In this document: piece after piece, positions 15,683 through 24,523 of the stretch
Layout of the letters: every line of letters starts with the position of its first letter
Numbering within the stretch: the first letter of the stretch is position 1
NCBI RefSeq assembly: GCF_014268805.2
Contig: NZ_JABWRF020000003.1
Location: forward strand, 276,001 to 340,000
Reading direction: 5' to 3'
DNA from: Pseudomonas farsensis
GTDB taxonomy: Bacteria > Pseudomonadota > Gammaproteobacteria > Pseudomonadales > Pseudomonadaceae
DNA: 64,000 bases
Notes under the pieces: model-generated
The model's input: the letters and a program-made list of their open reading frames with translations, nothing else
The model's database searches: none
Told to the model about the DNA's origin: nothing
Position numbers and translations under genes: made by a program

Positions 15683-16495
15683 TCAGTCTTGGCGCACAAA
15701 ATAGTCATAACGCATGGAAACCGTCACCTCGAACGGCGCGGCCTGGTCGATCACCTGGGCGCGCTTTTCGGCGCTGGCGCGCCAGCCGTGTGGCGTCATG
15801 GCCAGCAGGTCGGCGCGGGCCTTGGGCGCGGCCAGGCTCAGACGGAATTCGAGCACTTCGCTGTGGGCGTGGGCCATGCCTTGGGGGACCAGGGCCAAGT
15901 GCTTGTCATCGGCGTAGGGGCGCACTTCATCGTAGAGCACTTCACGCAGTTCCATCAGGTGGCCGCTGGTCGGGCCTACCCGCATCAGGCCGCCACCCGG
16001 CGCCAGCAGGCGCTTGGCTTCGGCCCAGTCGAGCGGGCTGAACACACTGGCGATAAAATTGCAGCTGACATCGGCCATCGGCACGCGGGCCATGCTGGCG
16101 ACCATCCAGGTGAGTTGCGGTGCGCGCCGGCAAGCGCGCTTGACCGCTTCGCGGGAAATATCCAGCGCATAGCCGTCAGATGCGGGCAAGGCTTGGGCGA
16201 GCAGGGCGGTGTAGTAGCCCTCGCCGCAACCGATGTCCAGCCAAGTGCGCGGCGCACGCTCGGCGGCCAGGGCTGCCAGGCGTTGCGCGACCGGGGCGTA
16301 GTGGCCGCCGTCGAGAAAATCCCGGCGCGCCTCGACCATGGCCTGGTTGTCGCCGGGGTCGCGGCTGTTCTTGTGCTGCACCGGCAGCAGGTTCAGGTAA
16401 CCCTGGCGAGCGCGGTCGAAACGGTGGCCGGCCGGGCAGGCGACGCCATTGTCGAGCGGCGCCAGCGGCGCCTGGCAAAGTGGGCAGGCAAGCAT
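15683..16495 (-). CDS. rlmA: 23S rRNA (guanine-N1)-methyltransferase, RlmA type
   Basis: RlmA adds a methyl group to N1 of a guanine in helix 35 of 23S rRNA. The 270-residue protein begins with a zinc-binding knuckle (Cys4, Cys7, Cys20, His24), as in RlmA(I). The SAM motif WLDIGCGEGYYTALL follows near residues 84-98, and the FSPLDWAEAKRLLAPGG segment is typical. Its ATG shares one base with the dapE stop (TGATG at 16497-16493), so the two genes are translationally coupled. The position methylated (G745 in E. coli) is inferred from the family. Confidence 0.88.
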   Translation of the reverse strand: MLACPLCQAPLAPLDNGVACPAGHRFDRARQGYLNLLPVQHKNSRDPGDNQAMVEARRDFLDGGHYAPVAQRLAALAAERAPRTWLDIGCGEGYYTALLAQALPASDGYALDISREAVKRACRRAPQLTWMVASMARVPMADVSCNFIASVFSPLDWAEAKRLLAPGGGLMRVGPTSGHLMELREVLYDEVRPYADDKHLALVPQGMAHAHSEVLEFRLSLAAPKARADLLAMTPHGWRASAEKRAQVIDQAAPFEVTVSMRYDYFVRQD

Positions 16496-17646
16496 CAGGC
16501 GAGCAACCGTACCAGGGTCTGGTAGTAGATTTCAGTCAACAGGTCGAGATCGCTGGCCAGGATGCGCTCGTCCACCTGATGGATGGTGGCGTTGACCGGA
16601 CCAAGCTCGACGACCTGGGTACCCATGGTGGCGATGAAGCGCCCATCGGAGGTGCCACCGCTGGTGGAGGCCTGGGTGTCGCGGCCGGTGACCGCCTTGA
16701 TGCTCGACGACACGGCATCGAGCAGCTCGCCCGGTTCGGTCAGGAACGGCAGGCCCGACAACGCCCAGTCGATGCTCCAGTCCAGTTGGTGCTTGTCGAG
16801 AATCGCCGCCACCCGCTGTTGCAGGCCTTCGACGGTGGACTCGGTGGAGAAGCGGAAGTTGAACAATGCGCTCAGCTCGCCTGGCACCACATTGGTGGCG
16901 CCCGTACCGGAATTGAGGTTGGAGATCTGGAAGCTGGTGGGCGGGAAGAACGCGTTGCCTTCGTCCCAGTGCTCGGCGGCAAGCTCGGCCAGCGCTGGCG
17001 CTGCCAGGTGGATTGGGTTGCGCGCCAGGTGCGGGTAGGCCACGTGGCCTTGCTTGCCGCGCACGGTCAGCTTGGCACCGAGCGAGCCGCGACGGCCGTT
17101 CTTGACCACATCACCCAGCAAGTCGGTGCTCGACGGTTCGCCGACGATGCACCAGTCCATGCGCTCGTTGCGCGCCTTGAGCACTTCCACCACCGCCTTG
17201 GTGCCGTGGTGTGCCGGGCCTTCTTCGTCGCTGGTGATCAGGAAGGCGACCTTGCCGCGATGGTTGGGGTACTGCGCGACGAAGCGCTCGCAGGCGACCA
17301 CCATCGAGGCCAGGCTGCCCTTCATGTCGGCGGCGCCACGGCCGCAGAGCATGCCGTCCTGGTCGATCAGCGCATTGAACGGCTCATGTTGCCACTGCTG
17401 CACCGGGCCGGTCGGTACCACGTCGGTGTGGCCGGCGAAGCACAGCACCGGGCCTTCGCCAGTGCCATGGGTGGCCCAGAAGTTGTCGACGTCCTCGATA
17501 CGCATGGGTTCGAGCTTGAAGCCTGCGGCGCCGAGGCGATTCATCATCTGGGCCTGGCAGTCGGCATCGACCGGGGTGACCGATGGGCGACGGATCAGGT
17601 CGCAGGCCAGTTGCAGGGTAGGCGAAAGCTCGGCTGGGGCCGTCAT
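16495..17646 (-). CDS. dapE: Succinyl-diaminopimelate desuccinylase
   Basis: DapE removes succinate from N-succinyl-L,L-diaminopimelate in the lysine and peptidoglycan-precursor pathway. The 383-residue length is usual. The M20 dimetal site is visible: CFAGHTDVVPTGP (His, then catalytic Asp), GRGAADMKGSLA (bridging Asp), DEEGPAHHGTK (catalytic Glu and metal Glu) and the C-terminal metal His in ELGPVNATIHQVDE. The dimerisation-domain SFQISNLNSGTGATNVVPGE segment is normal. The gene is upstream of rlmA in an apparent operon. Other dap genes in the window (dapD, dapC) are in separate transcripts. Confidence 0.96.
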   Translation of the reverse strand: MTAPAELSPTLQLACDLIRRPSVTPVDADCQAQMMNRLGAAGFKLEPMRIEDVDNFWATHGTGEGPVLCFAGHTDVVPTGPVQQWQHEPFNALIDQDGMLCGRGAADMKGSLASMVVACERFVAQYPNHRGKVAFLITSDEEGPAHHGTKAVVEVLKARNERMDWCIVGEPSSTDLLGDVVKNGRRGSLGAKLTVRGKQGHVAYPHLARNPIHLAAPALAELAAEHWDEGNAFFPPTSFQISNLNSGTGATNVVPGELSALFNFRFSTESTVEGLQQRVAAILDKHQLDWSIDWALSGLPFLTEPGELLDAVSSSIKAVTGRDTQASTSGGTSDGRFIATMGTQVVELGPVNATIHQVDERILASDLDLLTEIYYQTLVRLLA

Positions 17647-17732
17647 GGGGTACTCCGGGGCAAGGCAAGGCGGGGAAATCTGAGGGGCGTTATCTTATAT
17701 CAAACACGTTGCGCCGACACGGTGTAGTGGGC

Positions 17733-17785
17733 GTGGGAGCCGCAATCCTGCACTGGGCTCATCGCAGGCTGTCGCCAGCTCCCAC
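17733..17785. repeat. REP-type inverted repeat
   Basis: GTGGGAGC (17733-17740) faces GCTCCCAC (17778-17785), enclosing a TCATCGCAGGCTGTCGCC element identical to that at 1031. Confidence 0.7.
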
Positions 17786-17896
17786 AAAAACTGTGCCCGG
17801 CCTCGGCATCATGGCCCGGCGCAGTCTTTGTGGGAGATTCTATGGTTTTTGTACAAGCCTGTTCTCGCCAGACATATCTCCTTGTGGCGAGCTCCC

Positions 17897-17996
17897 TTGT
17901 GGCGAGCGGGCTTGCCCCGCGTTGGGCTGCGCAGCAGCCCATTGGGTTTTCAGGGCTGCTGCGCAGCCCAACGCGGGACAAGCCCGCTCGCCACAA
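17897..17996. repeat. REP inverted pair with 44-bp arms
   Basis: Arms at 17897-17940 (starting TTGTGGCGAGCGGGCTTG) and 17953-17996 (ending GCCCGCTCGCCACAA) are near-perfect reverse complements with a 12-base centre. The inner palindrome GGGCTGCGCAGCAGCCC differs from that of the 1098 family. Confidence 0.85.
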
Positions 17997-18119
17997 CTCT
18001 CTGTCATTTCCCACAGGATTGGGCCCAACCAGCAATGTGCGGTTTTGCAGGGCCTGCGATGAGGCCAGAACAGGCTTGCACACAACCATGAAATATCCAC
18101 AGGCCGGGCCCGAGCAGCA

Positions 18120-20711
18120 TCACACTGCTGGCGCTTGGGCAGCCTCCTGCACCGGCTTGGGTAGCGACGACAGGAACGCCATCACCAGCGCCGCCAGATA
18201 CGGCAACGACTGCACCAGCAACATCGCTACCCAGAAGCGCATGTCCGAGCTCGGCAGCCCCTGCACCAGGCAAATGCCGGCAGCAGCGCCCCACAGCATG
18301 AGCATGATGAACAGCTCCTCGCGCGCTTCGGAAATCGCCACCAGCAGCCCGTGGCTGTCGGCATTCTTCGGCGTGCGGAAGAACGGCATGCTGCTGGTGA
18401 AGAACCCGTACAGCACCGCCTTGGCAATGGTGTGCGACAGCGCAAGCCCGGCCAACGCGGCGGCAAAGGCGTCCTTGAGGTTGACCCCCACCGCGCGGCG
18501 GTACAGGAACACGATCTTGCCCACTTTGAAGAAGAACAGCGCCAGCGGCGGGATGGCAAACATCATCAGCGGCGGGTCCACCCGGTGCGGCACGATGATC
18601 ATCGCCGCCGACCACAACAGCGCGCCGACCGTGAAGAAGATGTTCATGCCATCGGCAATCCACGGCAGCCAGCCGGCCAGGAAGTGATAACGCTGGCCGC
18701 GGGTCAGCTCGCTGCCCTTGCCGCGCAGCAGTGCGCCGGCATGGTGCTTGATGATCTGGATGGCCCCGTAGGCCCAGCGGAAGCGCTGTTTCTTGAAGTC
18801 GATGAAGGTGTCGGGCATCAGCCCCTTGCCGTAGCTGTTATGGGCATAGGCAGCCGAGAGGCCTTTTTCGAACACCCGCAGGCCCAGCTCTGCGTCTTCG
18901 CAAATGCACCAGTCGGCCCAACCCAGCTCTTCGAGCACACTGCGCCGGGTCATGGTCATGGTGCCATGCTGGATGATCGCGTCACGGTCGTTGCGGGTGA
19001 CCATGCCGATGTGGAAGAAGCCCTTGTACTCGCTGTAGCACAGCTTCTTGAAGGCGCTTTCGTGCTGGTCGCGGTAATCCTGCGGCGATTGCACCACGGC
19101 GATTTTCGGGTCGGCGAAGTGCGGCACCATATGCTTGAGCCAGTTGCGGTCGACGCAGTAGTCCGAGTCGATCACCGCAATCACCTCGGCATCCTTGGCG
19201 GTGTGCGGCAGCAGGTAGTTCAGCGCGCCGCCCTTGAAACCGGCCAGGGGCGCGACGTGGAAGAACTTGAAGCGTTCGCCGAGCTTTTCACAATGGGCTT
19301 TGAGCGGCTCCCAGACCGCCGGGTCCTTGGTGTTGTTGTCGATCACCAGCACTTCATAGTCGGGGTAGTCCAGTGCGGCCAGGGCATCGAGGGTCTGTTT
19401 GACCATCTCGGGCGGCTCGTTGTAACACGGCACATGCACCGACACCTTCGGCCGGTAGGCGCTGTCACCCTGCACCGGCAGGAACTCGCGCCGGCGCTTG
19501 TGTATCCATACCGCCTCCGCAAGCTCATGGGCCTCGGTCAGCAGCACGATGAACACGCCCAGCGCCCCCAGGGCCAGCAACACGCCCACCGTCAGGCTGA
19601 ACCAGGTGCTGTACTGCTGGCTGTAGTCGTAGGCGATCCACACCAGCACCGACCCGCACAGGAAGGTGATGAAGGTCAGGAACGTTCGCCCGCGCTGGCG
19701 CAGCGCCGAGCCGTCGATCAACAGCACCGTCAGGGCAATCATCGCCAGCACGACCGAGGCCACGGCCAGGGCGCGCCACTGCGGGATGGCCACGATCGGC
19801 CCTTCGAAATTGAATTTCTGCTGGCGCTCGGCGTTGTACACGCCCCAGTAGGCGCCCACCGAACCTTCGTCACTGGCCTTCCACGGTTGGTCGTAGGCTT
19901 CGATCACGAAGTAGTTGTAGCCGCGCCGGTTGAGGGTATTGACCAGGGTGCGCAGGTAGATGGCCTGGTCGGCCTGGGTGGCGTCGGCACCGCCGCGCAT
20001 GCGGCCATTGCTCGGCCAGCCCACTTCCGAGAGCAGCAGTTGCTTGCGCGGGAACTGTTTGCGCAGGTCGCGGGCGCGGTCCAGCACGAACTGCACCGAA
20101 TCCTTCATCGGCACGAATTCCCAGTAGGGCAGGATGTGCGCGGCGATCAGGTCGACGTGCTTGGCCAGCTCCGGGTGGTCCTTCCAGATGTGCCACTGCT
20201 CGCTGGTAGTCACCGGCACCTTGACGGCCGCACGGACCCGGTCGAGGTAGCCGATCAGTTGTTCGGGGGTAACTTCTTCACGGAACAACGCCTCGTTGCC
20301 CACCACCACGCGCACCACGCTGCGCGAGGTGTTGGCCAGGCCAATGGCCTTTTCGATCTCGCGCTCGTTGCGCTCAAGGTCCGGGCTGATCCAGATGCCC
20401 AGGGTGACACGCATGCCCAGCTCTTCGGCCAGGCGGGGTACCTCGGCCTGGGTGCCTTCGACGGTATAGATGCGGATGTTGTCGGTCAGCTTGTTGAGCT
20501 GCTCCAGGTCCTGGCGCATTTCGTCTTCGGTGGGGTACTGGCCCTTTTGCGGGCTTTCACCCAGGCGAAATGGCGAGTACGAAAAGCCGGAAATCTGCTC
20601 AGGCCAGGCAGGGGCGGTCACCGGGCGGTTGATCAGCGCCCAGAACCCGGTAAACAGCGCGGCGATGGCAAGAACCACCACCAGATTGAGGCCGAATTTG
20701 CGTGAAGACAT
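18120..20711 (-). CDS. ndvB: Beta-glucan synthase NdvB (GH17-like plus GT2 domains)
   Basis: This 863-residue inner-membrane protein resembles P. aeruginosa NdvB, which makes periplasmic cyclic beta-(1,3)-glucans linked to biofilm antibiotic tolerance. It has an N-terminal membrane helix, then a periplasmic GH17-like domain (about residues 35-310; FSYSPFRLGESPQKGQYP, LLSEVGWPSNG). A membrane block follows, and then a processive family-2 glycosyltransferase domain (about 420-700) with VIDSDYCVDRNW and the acceptor motif QRFRW near 640, and a final membrane bundle. As in P. aeruginosa the gene lies beside dapE, which supports the name. A hydrolase-like domain fused to a synthase suggests transglycosylation during glucan closure. 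Confidence 0.9.
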   Translation of the reverse strand: MSSRKFGLNLVVVLAIAALFTGFWALINRPVTAPAWPEQISGFSYSPFRLGESPQKGQYPTEDEMRQDLEQLNKLTDNIRIYTVEGTQAEVPRLAEELGMRVTLGIWISPDLERNEREIEKAIGLANTSRSVVRVVVGNEALFREEVTPEQLIGYLDRVRAAVKVPVTTSEQWHIWKDHPELAKHVDLIAAHILPYWEFVPMKDSVQFVLDRARDLRKQFPRKQLLLSEVGWPSNGRMRGGADATQADQAIYLRTLVNTLNRRGYNYFVIEAYDQPWKASDEGSVGAYWGVYNAERQQKFNFEGPIVAIPQWRALAVASVVLAMIALTVLLIDGSALRQRGRTFLTFITFLCGSVLVWIAYDYSQQYSTWFSLTVGVLLALGALGVFIVLLTEAHELAEAVWIHKRRREFLPVQGDSAYRPKVSVHVPCYNEPPEMVKQTLDALAALDYPDYEVLVIDNNTKDPAVWEPLKAHCEKLGERFKFFHVAPLAGFKGGALNYLLPHTAKDAEVIAVIDSDYCVDRNWLKHMVPHFADPKIAVVQSPQDYRDQHESAFKKLCYSEYKGFFHIGMVTRNDRDAIIQHGTMTMTRRSVLEELGWADWCICEDAELGLRVFEKGLSAAYAHNSYGKGLMPDTFIDFKKQRFRWAYGAIQIIKHHAGALLRGKGSELTRGQRYHFLAGWLPWIADGMNIFFTVGALLWSAAMIIVPHRVDPPLMMFAIPPLALFFFKVGKIVFLYRRAVGVNLKDAFAAALAGLALSHTIAKAVLYGFFTSSMPFFRTPKNADSHGLLVAISEAREELFIMLMLWGAAAGICLVQGLPSSDMRFWVAMLLVQSLPYLAALVMAFLSSLPKPVQEAAQAPAV

Positions 20712-20920
20712 AGGTGTACGAGGTTCCGAAGAGGGGAGCGGGCGGGGCCTTCGGGGTGTAAGTCCTACACTGCCTTAGGAAGGTGCAGTGTTGGATTTTC
20801 GTTTTCGCATAAGGTTCTGAGCCCGCTCGGTTGTCGTCCAGATCTTTTTCATTTGTAGGACATTAAAGCAGGCTTGGTGGGACAGATGCTAACGATAGCC
20901 CCCTAACGGGCTGCTTGGCC

Positions 20921-20926
20921 TATAAT
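20921..20926 (+). promoter_or_regulatory. Consensus -10 box before tcdA
   Basis: TATAAT occurs 27 bases before ATG 20954. The region 16-18 bases upstream is C-rich and does not resemble a -35 hexamer, so this is a partial promoter match only. Confidence 0.5.
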
Positions 20927-20953
20927 GCGCGCCGGTTTTTTCAGGGGCGAACC

Positions 20954-21763
20954 ATGAGCACAGAAGATCCACGCTTTGCCGGCGTCGCCCGGCTGTACGG
21001 CGATGAGGGGCTGCAACGCCTGGGCCGCGCCCACGTCGGTGTGGTCGGTATCGGCGGCGTTGGCTCGTGGGTGGCCGAGGCCCTGGCGCGCAGTGGCGTC
21101 GGTGAAATCAGCCTGTTCGACCTCGACGATGTCTGCGTCAGCAATACCAACCGCCAGGCCCATGCCCTGGACGGCCAGGTCGGGCGGGCCAAGGTCGAAG
21201 TGATGGCCGAGCGCCTGCGGGCCATCAACCCGGCCTGTGCGGTGCATGCGGTGGCTGATTTCGTCACCCGCGAAACCATGGCCGAGTACATCACCGAGCA
21301 GATGGACTGCGTGGTGGACTGCATCGACAGCGTGATGGCCAAGGCTGCGCTGATTGCCTGGTGTCGCCGGCGCAAGATCGCCGTGGTGACCACCGGTGGG
21401 GCGGGTGGGCAGATCGACCCGACCCAGATCCAGGTCGGTGACCTCAACAAGACGTTCAACGACCCGCTGGCCTCGCGGGTACGCTCCACGTTGCGCCGCG
21501 ACTACAACTTCTCGCGCAATACCAGCCGTAACTATGGCGTGCCGTGCGTGTTCTCCAGCGAGCAACTGCGCTACCCCAAGGGTGATGGCAGTGTGTGCCT
21601 GCAGAAGAGCTTTGTCGGCGAAGGCGTGCGCCTGGACTGCTCGGGCGGTTTTGGTGCGGTGATGATGGTGACCGCGACCTTTGGCATGGTGGCCGCGAGC
21701 AAGGCCATCGAAAAACTGGTGGCCGGTGCGCGGCGCCCGGCAGAGCGGGCCAAGGCTGAGTGA
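20954..21763 (+). CDS. tcdA: tRNA threonylcarbamoyladenosine dehydratase
   Basis: TcdA (CsdL) is an E1-like enzyme that uses ATP to cyclise t6A37 to ct6A in tRNA. The 269-residue product starts at ATG 20954, with GGGG seven bases upstream. Its nucleotide-binding motif is GVVGIGGVGSWVAEALARSG, followed by FDLDDVCVSNTNRQ and VVDCIDSVMAKAAL, all hallmarks of the ThiF/MoeB/TcdA fold. The convergent neighbours are sufE and csdA. In E. coli, CsdA and CsdE work with CsdL in this reaction, so the arrangement is functionally meaningful. Confidence 0.93.
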   Translation: MSTEDPRFAGVARLYGDEGLQRLGRAHVGVVGIGGVGSWVAEALARSGVGEISLFDLDDVCVSNTNRQAHALDGQVGRAKVEVMAERLRAINPACAVHAVADFVTRETMAEYITEQMDCVVDCIDSVMAKAALIAWCRRRKIAVVTTGGAGGQIDPTQIQVGDLNKTFNDPLASRVRSTLRRDYNFSRNTSRNYGVPCVFSSEQLRYPKGDGSVCLQKSFVGEGVRLDCSGGFGAVMMVTATFGMVAASKAIEKLVAGARRPAERAKAE

Positions 21764-21764
21764 G

Positions 21765-22178
21765 TTACTGCGCCTGACGCTGTAGCTCGGCCATGCGCTG
21801 CAGCACCGCGTGCAGCCCATTGCTGCGCGAGGGCGAAAGCTGGCGCTCCAGCCCAAGCTGGGTGAACCACTCGCGCAAGTCCAGTGCCGACAGCTCATCA
21901 CTGGCAAGGCCCTGCACGCGCACCAGCAGCATTGCCAGCAGCCCGCGCAACAGCCGCGCGTCGCTGCTGGCCTTGAACTGCCAGCCGCCGTCCTGCTGGC
22001 GGGCGACCAGCCACACCAGGCTTTCGCAGCCGTGTACCCGGTTTGCCTCGGTCTTTTCGCTGTCCGCCAACGGTTCGAGGCGCTCGCCCCACTGCATCAA
22101 CAGGCGCGCCCGCTGCTCCCAGCCGCGGGCTTGAGTGAAGCTCTCAAGCGCCTGGCTGGCTTGGCTTGGCAGGCTCAT
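21765..22178 (-). CDS. csdE: SufE/CsdE-type sulfur acceptor
   Basis: The 137-residue product takes persulfide sulfur from the cysteine desulfurase encoded just upstream and hands it on. The acceptor cysteine is Cys51 in the family motif VHGCESLVW. Its ATG overlaps the csdA stop by 4 bases (ATGA), so the two proteins are made in a coupled way. It is convergent with tcdA, ending 1 base from it. Whether it serves iron-sulfur assembly, ct6A formation or both cannot be told from sequence. Confidence 0.9.
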   Translation of the reverse strand: MSLPSQASQALESFTQARGWEQRARLLMQWGERLEPLADSEKTEANRVHGCESLVWLVARQQDGGWQFKASSDARLLRGLLAMLLVRVQGLASDELSALDLREWFTQLGLERQLSPSRSNGLHAVLQRMAELQRQAQ

Positions 22179-23380
22179 CGCAACAGCTCCAGGCCTTGGT
22201 CGAGCGCCTCGAAGAAGCGCTGCACATCGTCACCATCGCTGTACAACCCAAGCGACACGCGGATTGCCCCCTCCAGCCCCAAGCCCTTGAGCAGCGGCAT
22301 GGCGCAATGATGCCCGGCCCGCACGGCAACGCCCTGCTCGGTGAGCAGGTGGGCGATATCGGCGTTGTGCACGCCTTCGATGACGAAACTGGCCAGCGCC
22401 GCCTGTGGCGCGCCAAGCACGCGAATACCCTCGCGCTCGGCCAGCCCGCGCAGCAGCGACTGGTGCAGGGCGGCTTCGTGGCGGCCAATGGCATCGGCGT
22501 CGAGGCTCGCCAGGTAATCCAGCGCCGCGCCCAAGCCAATCACCGCGCCAATCGGCGGCGTGCCGGCCTCGAAACCCAGAGGCGCCGGGCGAAAACTGGC
22601 GCTTTGGTAATCCGCCTGCTGCACCATCTCGCCGCCAAACTGCCAGTGGCGTAGCAGTGCCAGGGCCGACTCCCGGCCGTACAGCACCCCGACACCCTCC
22701 GGGCCATACAGTTTGTGGCCGGAAAATACATAAAAGTCGCAGCCCAACTGCTGCACATCGTGGCGGCCATGCACCACACCTTGTGCGCCGTCTACCACTG
22801 TCAGTGCGCCTTGGGCGCGGGCGTGGCTGAGCAGCGGCTCAAGCGGTTGCCAGGTGCCGAGCACATTGGACAGTTGGCTGACTGCCAGCAACCGTGTGCG
22901 CGGGCCGATCAGTTGCAAGGCCTGGTCGAGGTCGATGCGGCCCAGCTGGTTGACCGGCAGGACCACCAGCTTGAGGTTGCGTCGCTGCGCCAGTTGTTGC
23001 CAGGGCAGCAGGTTGGCGTGGTGCTCCAGGGCGCTGACGGCGATTTCATCACCGGCCTCGAAACGCCACTCAAGGCCGTAGGCCAGCAGGTTCAGCGCCG
23101 AGGTTGCGCCGTGGGTGAAGACGATCTGCCGGGCTTGCGCGGCATTGATCCAGGCGGCCACTTTGTCGCGGCTACCTTCGAACGCCTGGGTCGCCAGTGC
23201 GCCAGGCAAATGCTGGGCACGGTGCACATTGGCAGCGCCATGGCTGTAGTAATGGTTCAGGGCGTCGAGCAGGGCTTGGGGCTTCTGCGTGGTGGCGGCG
23301 CTGTCCAGGTAGGTCTGGTGCTGCCGTTGCAAGGCGCTGATGGCGGGAAAATCGGCACGCCAGGGGGAGGGCTGGAACAT
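22175..23380 (-). CDS. csdA: Cysteine desulfurase, CsdA/SufS type
   Basis: A PLP enzyme that removes sulfur from cysteine as a persulfide. The 401-residue product begins MFQPSPWRADFPAI; a longer frame upstream lacks similarity and is not used. The PLP lysine is Lys223 in FSGHKLYGPEG, the cofactor Asp lies in VVDGAQ, and the catalytic cysteine is Cys359 in RAGHHCAMP, the short-loop form of group II enzymes that need a SufE-type partner. That partner is encoded immediately downstream with a 4-base overlap. The tcdA context suggests the Csd rather than Suf system. Confidence 0.93.
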   Translation of the reverse strand: MFQPSPWRADFPAISALQRQHQTYLDSAATTQKPQALLDALNHYYSHGAANVHRAQHLPGALATQAFEGSRDKVAAWINAAQARQIVFTHGATSALNLLAYGLEWRFEAGDEIAVSALEHHANLLPWQQLAQRRNLKLVVLPVNQLGRIDLDQALQLIGPRTRLLAVSQLSNVLGTWQPLEPLLSHARAQGALTVVDGAQGVVHGRHDVQQLGCDFYVFSGHKLYGPEGVGVLYGRESALALLRHWQFGGEMVQQADYQSASFRPAPLGFEAGTPPIGAVIGLGAALDYLASLDADAIGRHEAALHQSLLRGLAEREGIRVLGAPQAALASFVIEGVHNADIAHLLTEQGVAVRAGHHCAMPLLKGLGLEGAIRVSLGLYSDGDDVQRFFEALDQGLELLR

Positions 23381-23457
23381 GTTTGCGGGGCCTGGAATGA
23401 AAAATCGGGTCTGGCGTTGGGCCAGACCCGATCTTATCACTTCACACCTGACGGTTC

Positions 23458-24492
23458 TCAGTTGTGGGCGTGCAGCGCCTCGTTCAGCTCGATGGCCGAC
23501 TTGTGGGTCTTGCACTCCACAGCGCCGTTGAGCGAGTTGCGACGGAACAGCAGGTCGGTCTGGCCGGCCAGGTCACTGGCCTTGACCACTTTGACCAGCT
23601 CGTTGTGTTCGTCGAGCAGGTTCACCTTGGTACCGGCGGTGATGTACAGGCCGGCCTCGACGGTGTTGCGGTCGCCCAGCGGGATGCCGATACCGGCGTT
23701 GGCGCCGATCAGGCAGCCTTCGCCGACCTTGATGACAATGTTGCCGCCGCCCGAAAGCGTGCCCATGGTCGAGCAGCCGCCGCCAAGGTCTGAGCCTTTG
23801 CCGACGAACACGCCAGCGGAAACCCGGCCTTCGATCATGCCTGGGCCTTCTGTGCCGGCGTTAAAGTTGACGAAGCCTTCGTGCATGATGGTGGTGCCTT
23901 CGCCGATGTAGGCGCCCAGGCGCACACGGGCGGTGTCGGCGATACGCACGCCGGCCGGGACCACGTAGTCGGTCATCTTCGGGAACTTGTCCACCGAGAA
24001 CACTTCCAGCAGCTCGCCCTTCAGGCGCGCTTCCAGCTGGCGCTCGGCCAGCTCGCTGAGGTCGACGGCGCCCTCGTTGGTCCAGGCGACGTTCGGCAGC
24101 AGCGGGAAGATGCCGGCCAGCGATACGGCATGTGGCTTGACCAGGCGGTGCGACAGCAGGTGCAGCTTGAGGTAGGCCTCTGGGGTGGAGGTCAGTGCAG
24201 CGTCTTCGGCCAGTACGGTAGCCACCAGCGGCTTGTGGCTTTCGGCCAGGCGGGTCAGCAGCGCGCCCTGGGCGGCATCGACAGCTTTGACGGCATCGGC
24301 CAGCTGCGCGGCCTGGGCGTTGCTGAAGGCGATGGCCTGGTTGCCACCCTGGTAACCGATGACCGGGGCAATGGCGGCGATCAGCTCGGCGCTTGGGTTG
24401 AGCAGGGGCTGTGCGTAGAAGACTTCCAGCCAGGCGCCCTGGCGGTTTTGGGTGCCGACGCCGAAGGCCAGGCTGAATGCAGTATTGGACAT
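23458..24492 (-). CDS. dapD: Tetrahydrodipicolinate N-succinyltransferase
   Basis: DapD transfers succinyl from succinyl-CoA to tetrahydrodipicolinate in diaminopimelate synthesis. The 344-residue form is the longer Pseudomonas/actinobacterial type rather than the 274-residue E. coli type. The C-terminal half shows left-handed beta-helix hexapeptides: VRLGAYIGEGTTIMHEGFVN, VFVGKGSDLGGG and VGEGCLIGANAGIGIPLGD. The start ATG 24492 has GAGG nine bases upstream. It is on the same strand as, and 31 bases downstream of, the ArsC-like gene. Confidence 0.95.
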   Translation of the reverse strand: MSNTAFSLAFGVGTQNRQGAWLEVFYAQPLLNPSAELIAAIAPVIGYQGGNQAIAFSNAQAAQLADAVKAVDAAQGALLTRLAESHKPLVATVLAEDAALTSTPEAYLKLHLLSHRLVKPHAVSLAGIFPLLPNVAWTNEGAVDLSELAERQLEARLKGELLEVFSVDKFPKMTDYVVPAGVRIADTARVRLGAYIGEGTTIMHEGFVNFNAGTEGPGMIEGRVSAGVFVGKGSDLGGGCSTMGTLSGGGNIVIKVGEGCLIGANAGIGIPLGDRNTVEAGLYITAGTKVNLLDEHNELVKVVKASDLAGQTDLLFRRNSLNGAVECKTHKSAIELNEALHAHN

Positions 24493-24523
24493 GGGATTAC
24501 CTCGTACTAAATAGAATAGGGGC

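Larger units (their letters stand above)
17647..18119. other. 473-bp repeat-filled spacer between dapE and ndvB
   Basis: No gene is supported. The spacer holds three repeat units: GTGGGAGC...GCTCCCAC at 17733-17785, which includes a copy of the TCATCGCAGGCTGTCGCC element; the long inverted pair at 17897-17996; and a decayed copy with GGGCCTGCGATGAGGCC near 18050-18064. The promoter for dapE must lie at its left end, but none is clear. Confidence 0.6.

Noticed and set aside
17733..17996. Repeat clusters that might be a CRISPR array
   Set aside because: The units are palindromic, in both orientations, with irregular spacing and no constant-length unique spacers; no cas genes are present.
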